Source of the DNA: Clostridia bacterium
GTDB lineage: Bacteria > Bacillota > Clostridia > Christensenellales > Borkfalkiaceae
DNA length: 46,587 nt
NCBI GenBank assembly: GCA_017471785.1
Contig: JAFURP010000030.1
Location: forward strand, 1-46,587
Reading direction: 5' to 3'
A model generated the notes under the pieces. That model did no database searches, was not told where the DNA came from, and was given only the letters and a program-made list of their open reading frames with translations. Within the stretch, counting starts at the first letter, position 1. Every line of letters begins with the position of its first letter. The translations under genes and the position numbers were made by a program. Positions 43,236 through 46,587 of this stretch are shown here, one piece after another.

Positions 43236-44090
43236 TCAACGTTCGGCGAGCAATTTTTCATACGCCGCACAATACCGTGCGCCCAAAAGTCGTAAAGCCT
43301 CGTGACTGAAATGGAGCTCGTCGCCGTTGCCCGTGACTTGATTATTGGAGGGCAGGTCGGCGGTTTCCAGGTACGCGCCGCCGCGCTCTGCGATCGCCCT
43401 TTCCGTCGCTTGATAGACGCTTTCGCAAGCCGTTTCGTTCGATCGCTCCCACTCGTTTACGAATTTCGCCGCGACGATAGGAAGCTTGGGCGCACCGTAA
43501 CGGGCGCGCACGGCGTCTAAAAGGGTGGAAAGATACCCGTAATATTTTTCACGGAGATTTTTCGCCGCGAGCTCGTCGCCGTCGATATTGTTCCACGCCT
43601 CCGATTCTCCTTGGTGCCACAAAAACGCGACGAGCTCGTTTTCGGGGTTGAGCGCAAGCGCGTCGTCGATCATCTCGAGCATACGCCTGTATAAAGGTCC
43701 GTCCTGCGTCCAATAGCCGCTATAATGCGAAGCGGCGTTCGTGCCCCACGCGCGGTCGCCAAAGCCCGTACCGCCCACGGCGGCGTAGACGATCAACAGC
43801 TTTCTACCCTCTTTAAGCAGACCCTTTTTTATATATTCGCGCGCAAAATAAAGCCCGAAGCAGCCGCGCTCGCCCAGCGTAGCCACGCGGATATTATATT
43901 CCCAAGGCTCGAACACCTCCAAATATTCCTTGCCCTCTCCGTCGTGTTTATACGTGGGGATCCGATTCCCCAAAATAAGTACCCGTTCGTCCGCTTCGTA
44001 CGGCTCGCTCACCTCGCCCGTGCCGTAGCCCTGCGCGTTGGATTGCCCCGCCAAAACGACGACGTCGCAAGGCGTTTGAAAATGTAACAT
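43236..44090 (-). CDS. Sialate O-acetylesterase-like SGNH hydrolase
   Basis: A 284-aa protein without a signal peptide. VVVLAGQSNAQG holds the nucleophile Ser of the SASA/CE6-like family, AFLWHQGESEAWN is its second conserved block, and DELHFSHEA supplies the Asp-x-x-His dyad. It removes acetyl groups from sugars, on sialic acid or other glycans; the substrate is not determinable. Its own promoter and terminator make it monocistronic. GGAGG precedes ATG 44090. Confidence 0.88.
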   Translation of the reverse strand: MLHFQTPCDVVVLAGQSNAQGYGTGEVSEPYEADERVLILGNRIPTYKHDGEGKEYLEVFEPWEYNIRVATLGERGCFGLYFAREYIKKGLLKEGRKLLIVYAAVGGTGFGDRAWGTNAASHYSGYWTQDGPLYRRMLEMIDDALALNPENELVAFLWHQGESEAWNNIDGDELAAKNLREKYYGYLSTLLDAVRARYGAPKLPIVAAKFVNEWERSNETACESVYQATERAIAERGGAYLETADLPSNNQVTGNGDELHFSHEALRLLGARYCAAYEKLLAER

Positions 44091-44123
44091 TTTGCTTTCC
44101 TCCGTTTGCTTACCAGCAGTTTT

Positions 44124-44153
44124 ATTGTATCACAATAAAAGCTACGCCGTCAA
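44124..44153 (-). promoter_or_regulatory. Promoter of the SGNH hydrolase gene
   Basis: On the minus strand, TTGACG (44153-44148), an 18-bp spacer and TACAAT (44129-44124). Confidence 0.7.
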
Positions 44154-44184
44154 GCGTTTGAAAAACGGAATACCGAAAAAGCTT

Positions 44185-44589
44185 TTATTTTTGTTTGAAT
44201 TTGGCGACGAGCGTTTTACTCCCCAAACGGAGCGCAATATCGATCTCCCCCTCTTTTAAGGAAAAGGAACGCTTAAAGGCGTTGTCCGCGGTGGAAAAGC
44301 AAATGGTTTCCTTTTCCTTATCGTAGTGATATTTGCCCGTTTCCCGTTGCTCCTTTCCCTCTTTTTTGCTATAATAGATCACGAAAGTATCGTCCGCCTT
44401 CAGCTCCAAGCGGATATAGGAAAACTCCTCGGAGATATCCTCGCCCGAAACGCGCGCGTATTCGCACTCGTAAAAGCCCAAATACGGCTTGGTGATATCG
44501 GTAAGCTCGCTGTTTTTAGAGCCGGGAAAAAGCATAGCCAGCGCCGCAAGCGAAGCGCAAAGAGAACTTTTCAAAACGGTTTTTTTCAT
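44185..44589 (-). CDS. Small secreted protein, lipocalin-like fold possible
   Basis: The 134-aa protein has a signal peptide (MKKTVLKSSLCASLAALAMLFPGS) without a lipobox, then about 105 residues alternating in beta-strands (GFYECEYARV, FSYIRLELKADDTFVIYYS, GKYHYDKEKETICFST). The GxY...Y.rL.L..D.tF...y pattern resembles small secreted beta-barrel proteins of Firmicutes. Function unknown. It follows yihY by 28 nt on the same strand. Confidence 0.65.
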   Translation of the reverse strand: MKKTVLKSSLCASLAALAMLFPGSKNSELTDITKPYLGFYECEYARVSGEDISEEFSYIRLELKADDTFVIYYSKKEGKEQRETGKYHYDKEKETICFSTADNAFKRSFSLKEGEIDIALRLGSKTLVAKFKQK

Positions 44590-44617
44590 ATCGGCAGTAT
44601 GCCCTCTTTTCGTGGAC

Positions 44618-45445
44618 TTATGCGTGCATAGCCCGTTTTTGCGCCCGCGGCTTTTTACCCGTTTCCCGTCGCACGATCTGCTCGCTGTTGAAAATGACCC
44701 CTGCGATAAAGCAAATCATCAGCATATACAGCCAAAGCAAAAACACGATAACGGTGGAAAGCGCGCCGTATAGTTTGTCCATATTACTCAATTTGAGGTA
44801 TACCGCAAACCCCACCACCGCCACCGCCCAAGCGGCTACGGTGATCAGCGTGCCTTTGATAAAATAACGCACGGATACCTTATATGGACATATATACATA
44901 TTCAGCAAAAGCACGAGCGCGAACGAGAGGGTGATCAGCAGTAGATAATCGGCGACGAGCTCGACGAGCTCGCTCAAAAAACGGGAAAACAAAAAAGTCC
45001 CGAACGCAAAGAGCAGGGAAACGACGATCACGAGCAGCATCACGATAAGCATAAGCAACAAGGCTCCAAGCCGCAAACGGAAGCCCTGCTTGGGGCGGTG
45101 ATAATCGTAGATAAGCTCGCCGCTTCGGCGCATTTGATAAAAGAGATTGGTGGAGGAATAGAGCGTGGTCAAAAGCAGGACGAGCGAAGCGCCCGTCGTG
45201 GCGTTCGCCGCCTCTTGGCGCACGTACGACAACACGTTTTTGACCGAATCGAACACCGCGAGCCGAAAAAGATGCTCCATATCGATAGGCAAACGCCCGA
45301 TCAGTAGGGTGAGCCAAAAGGTAAGCGGCACGATGGACATAATGAGAAAAAAGACGAGCGTGCCGGCGATCGTGGTATACTTTTTTAAGGCGAGCAGGTC
45401 GTATTTGGATTTCAAAAACCGATAAAATCTACGTAACTTTTCCAT
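44618..45445 (-). CDS. YihY/BrkB-family membrane protein
   Basis: About 275 aa from ATG 45445; the frame is open to 45529 but that part covers a terminator hairpin, and no start has a good ribosome site, so the start is uncertain. Six membrane helices with VFFLIMSIVPLTFWLTLL, LLTTLYSSTNLFYQMR and YGALSTVIVFLLWLYM are family hallmarks. Once called ribonuclease BN in error; the real function is unknown. Confidence 0.82.
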   Translation of the reverse strand: MEKLRRFYRFLKSKYDLLALKKYTTIAGTLVFFLIMSIVPLTFWLTLLIGRLPIDMEHLFRLAVFDSVKNVLSYVRQEAANATTGASLVLLLTTLYSSTNLFYQMRRSGELIYDYHRPKQGFRLRLGALLLMLIVMLLVIVVSLLFAFGTFLFSRFLSELVELVADYLLLITLSFALVLLLNMYICPYKVSVRYFIKGTLITVAAWAVAVVGFAVYLKLSNMDKLYGALSTVIVFLLWLYMLMICFIAGVIFNSEQIVRRETGKKPRAQKRAMHA

Positions 45446-45511
45446 CGCATTAAGTATGCTCGTTTCCACGCTTTTCAAACGGTACGATTTTTCTTTGTTA
45501 TAAAAATTCAA

Positions 45512-45533
45512 GGCGGTGGATGGCTCCACCGCC
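45512..45533 (-). terminator. Terminator of the Cys-rich repeat gene
   Basis: GGCGGTGGA (45512-45520) and TCCACCGCC (45525-45533) form a 9-bp stem, followed on the minus strand by TTGAATTTTTAT. Confidence 0.7.
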
Positions 45534-45547
45534 CTTTCTTCTATGCG

Positions 45548-45874
45548 TTAATCGTTACAACCGCAACCACAGCCGCTACGGTTCCCGGTATTGTTGCCGC
45601 TACGGTTCCAAGTACCGTTGCCGCTACGGCTCCAAGTACCGTTGCCGTTACAGCCGCAACCACAGCCGCTACGGCTCCAAGTATCGTTGCCGTTACAGCC
45701 ACAGCCGCAACCGCAGCCGCTTCTGTTTCCGAAAAGGAAATTCCAAAGACAGCTGTTGCAGCCGCAGTTGTTGCAGTTACAGCTATTGCAACCGTTCGAG
45801 AAGGTTACGCTGTTGTTACCGTTGGAAAAGGTCACGGAGTCGTTGCCGCAACCGTTCGTACATACATTGCACAT
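45548..45874 (-). CDS. Cys/Gly/Asn-rich repeat protein
   Basis: A 108-aa protein with 19 cysteines by my count. It uses only 12 kinds of amino acid and has no Lys, Glu, Pro, Ala, Ile or Tyr. Blocks of (GC)3-4 alternate with NGN-TWSRSG or NGTWNRSG units; the N-terminal third is VTFSNG repeats plus CNSCNCNNC. There is no signal peptide. Such composition recalls crosslinked spore-coat or exosporium proteins or metal-binding peptides. It has its own terminator and a CATAnnnTA element upstream. The reverse frame is also open but is a shadow of the repeats. Confidence 0.75.
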   Translation of the reverse strand: MCNVCTNGCGNDSVTFSNGNNSVTFSNGCNSCNCNNCGCNSCLWNFLFGNRSGCGCGCGCNGNDTWSRSGCGCGCNGNGTWSRSGNGTWNRSGNNTGNRSGCGCGCND

Positions 45875-45921
45875 AGTATATCAAATTCCCTCTTGTGTAT
45901 TTGAGGTGAAACCTCATAGTA

Positions 45922-45930
45922 TACTATATG
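45922..45930 (-). promoter_or_regulatory. Possible late-sporulation -10 element of the Cys-rich gene
   Basis: On the minus strand, CATATAGTA matches the sigma-K -10 pattern CATAnnnTA; CACT lies about 17 bp upstream. It overlaps an ATAGTATACTAT palindrome, and a TGAGGT/ACCTCA hairpin (45902-45916) follows in the leader. Confidence 0.4.
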
Positions 45931-45972
45931 CGCGCAGCCCTTAAAAGAGTGAAACGATTTTTTTCTTTCCTG

Positions 45973-45980
45973 CATACGAT
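45973..45980 (+). promoter_or_regulatory. Possible sporulation -10 element of the lipase gene
   Basis: CATACGAT is identical to the -10 octamer at the yabP promoter and lies only 14 nt before the start codon; no good -35 is visible. Confidence 0.35.
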
Positions 45981-45994
45981 ATAGCGGAGGGAAT

Positions 45995-46587
45995 ATGAAA
46001 CTGTCCACTTTATTTTCCGTTTGTCTTTCTATACCTTACGCCCAAACGGGCGTTTCCGCAAATTACGCGATCCGTCGGGAGGGAGACGCCTTGTATCTTT
46101 TTTTCGAGGGCTCGGACGGGGCGAACGATTGGAAAAGCAACCTCGATTTTCCCGCAAAACCGTATAAACGAATGGGAAAGACCGTTTGGTTTGCCCACCG
46201 CGGCTTCTTACGGGTCTGGAAAGAGCTAGAGCCTATGCTCGCCGCGGATATCGCGGATAAAAGCGTGCGAAAGCTCGTGATCGCGGGCTATTCGCACGGC
46301 GCGGCGCTCGCCCTGCTTTGCCACGAATACGCGTGGTATCACCGCCCCGATTTACGGAACGCGTTGGAGGGCTACGGCTTCGGCGGTCCGAGGGTGCTTT
46401 GGGGCGTGCTCACCAAAGATATCAAAAGCCGCTTCGAAAGCTTTACGCTCGTGCGGAATATCGACGATATCGTGACCCACCTGCCGCCCGCCGTTTTGGG
46501 GTATTCGCACGTAGGAAAGCTTTTGGAGATAGGCAAAAAGGGCAAATACACCGCCGTCGAGGCGCATTTATCCGAGAATATTTTAGC
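45995..46587 (+). CDS. Class-3 lipase-family hydrolase, truncated at window edge
   Basis: 197 codons are visible from ATG 45995 (GGAGGG, spacer 3-4) and the frame runs off the right edge. LYLFFEGSDGANDWKSNLDF and WFAHRGFLRVWKEL are typical of the Lipase_3 fold. GYSHGAALA contains the nucleophile Ser in GxSxG, and NIDDIVTHLPP should hold the catalytic Asp; the His would be near or past the edge. Intracellular esterase or lipase of unknown substrate, divergent from the Cys-rich gene. Confidence 0.85.
   Translation, partial: MKLSTLFSVCLSIPYAQTGVSANYAIRREGDALYLFFEGSDGANDWKSNLDFPAKPYKRMGKTVWFAHRGFLRVWKELEPMLAADIADKSVRKLVIAGYSHGAALALLCHEYAWYHRPDLRNALEGYGFGGPRVLWGVLTKDIKSRFESFTLVRNIDDIVTHLPPAVLGYSHVGKLLEIGKKGKYTAVEAHLSENIL

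Noticed and set aside
45520..45876. Plus-strand Arg/Tyr/Ser-rich repeat frame, or a CRISPR-like array
   Set aside because: The roughly 27-nt DNA repeats encode the Cys-rich protein on the other strand; no unique spacers or cas genes are present.

Overview
The window looks like chromosome from an uncultured, gut-type spore-forming Clostridia (Bacillota). The evidence is near-consensus sigma-A promoters (TTGACA, 16-18 bp, TATAAT), AGGAGG ribosome binding sites, a yabP-yabQ-divIC-like sporulation cluster, a giant BspA/subtilase surface protein and lipoboxes. I infer the clade (perhaps Christensenellales-like) only from general appearance. Host genes are moderately GC-rich; 10.15-23.5 kb and the first 4 kb are more AT-rich and accessory.

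Layout. 1-5.5 kb (minus strand): a truncated AbiEi-type antitoxin, a small nucleotidyltransferase, two paralogous TfoX N-domain proteins, two XRE regulators (one with a zinc ribbon, one with membrane helices), and a CoA-disulfide-reductase/rhodanese flavoenzyme. 5.6-9.3 kb: an operon of a HAD phosphatase, a GH3/NagZ-like glycosidase and a secreted membrane protein. 9.3-10.1 kb: a ZIP metal transporter.

10,154-23,509 is the main discovery: a 13.3-kb integrated mobile element, bounded by a 12-bp direct repeat (TTTTGGTGTACC) formed from the 3' end of tRNA-Arg(CCG). The left copy is fused to what must originally have been the tRNA's own terminator, now stranded 13.3 kb away beside the ZIP gene. 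At the left end is an XRE-dinD-serine recombinase operon. The recombinase reading frame crosses the attachment core and has no stop codon before that terminator; in the excised circle the same frame would gain 21 codons and a stop just ahead of a strong terminator. The cargo is a three-gene operon: a lipoprotein with InlB-type repeats, a 1056-aa lipoprotein with FN3-like repeats, and a polytopic membrane protein with an HECSH zinc-protease motif. To the right are a tyrosine recombinase and a mobilisation module (MobC, MOBP relaxase, an MbeB-like overlapping gene, a hairpin-rich oriT-like region). The mob genes face a double-HTH regulator across a divergent promoter region with three copies of a 17-bp operator-like repeat.

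23.5-25.5 kb: tRNA-Arg(CCG), a decayed tRNA-Arg copy, mnmA (tRNA 2-thiolation) and a LacA/Maa-type acetyltransferase. 25.6-34 kb: a zinc-ribbon protein and a 2614-aa cell-surface subtilase. 34.3-37.8 kb: a VTT(DedA-like)-PlsC-zinc-ribbon fusion and a YfcC-type transporter. 37.8-42.2 kb: one contiguous minus-strand cluster of yabP, yabQ, a DivIC-like gene, ppx/gppA, an M50-type protease and malQ, preceded by a sigma-E-like promoter. 42.2-46.6 kb: ttcA-like, a sialate-O-acetylesterase-like SGNH hydrolase, a small secreted protein, YihY/BrkB, a Cys/Gly/Asn-rich repeat protein and a truncated class-3 lipase, the last two divergently transcribed from possible sporulation promoters.
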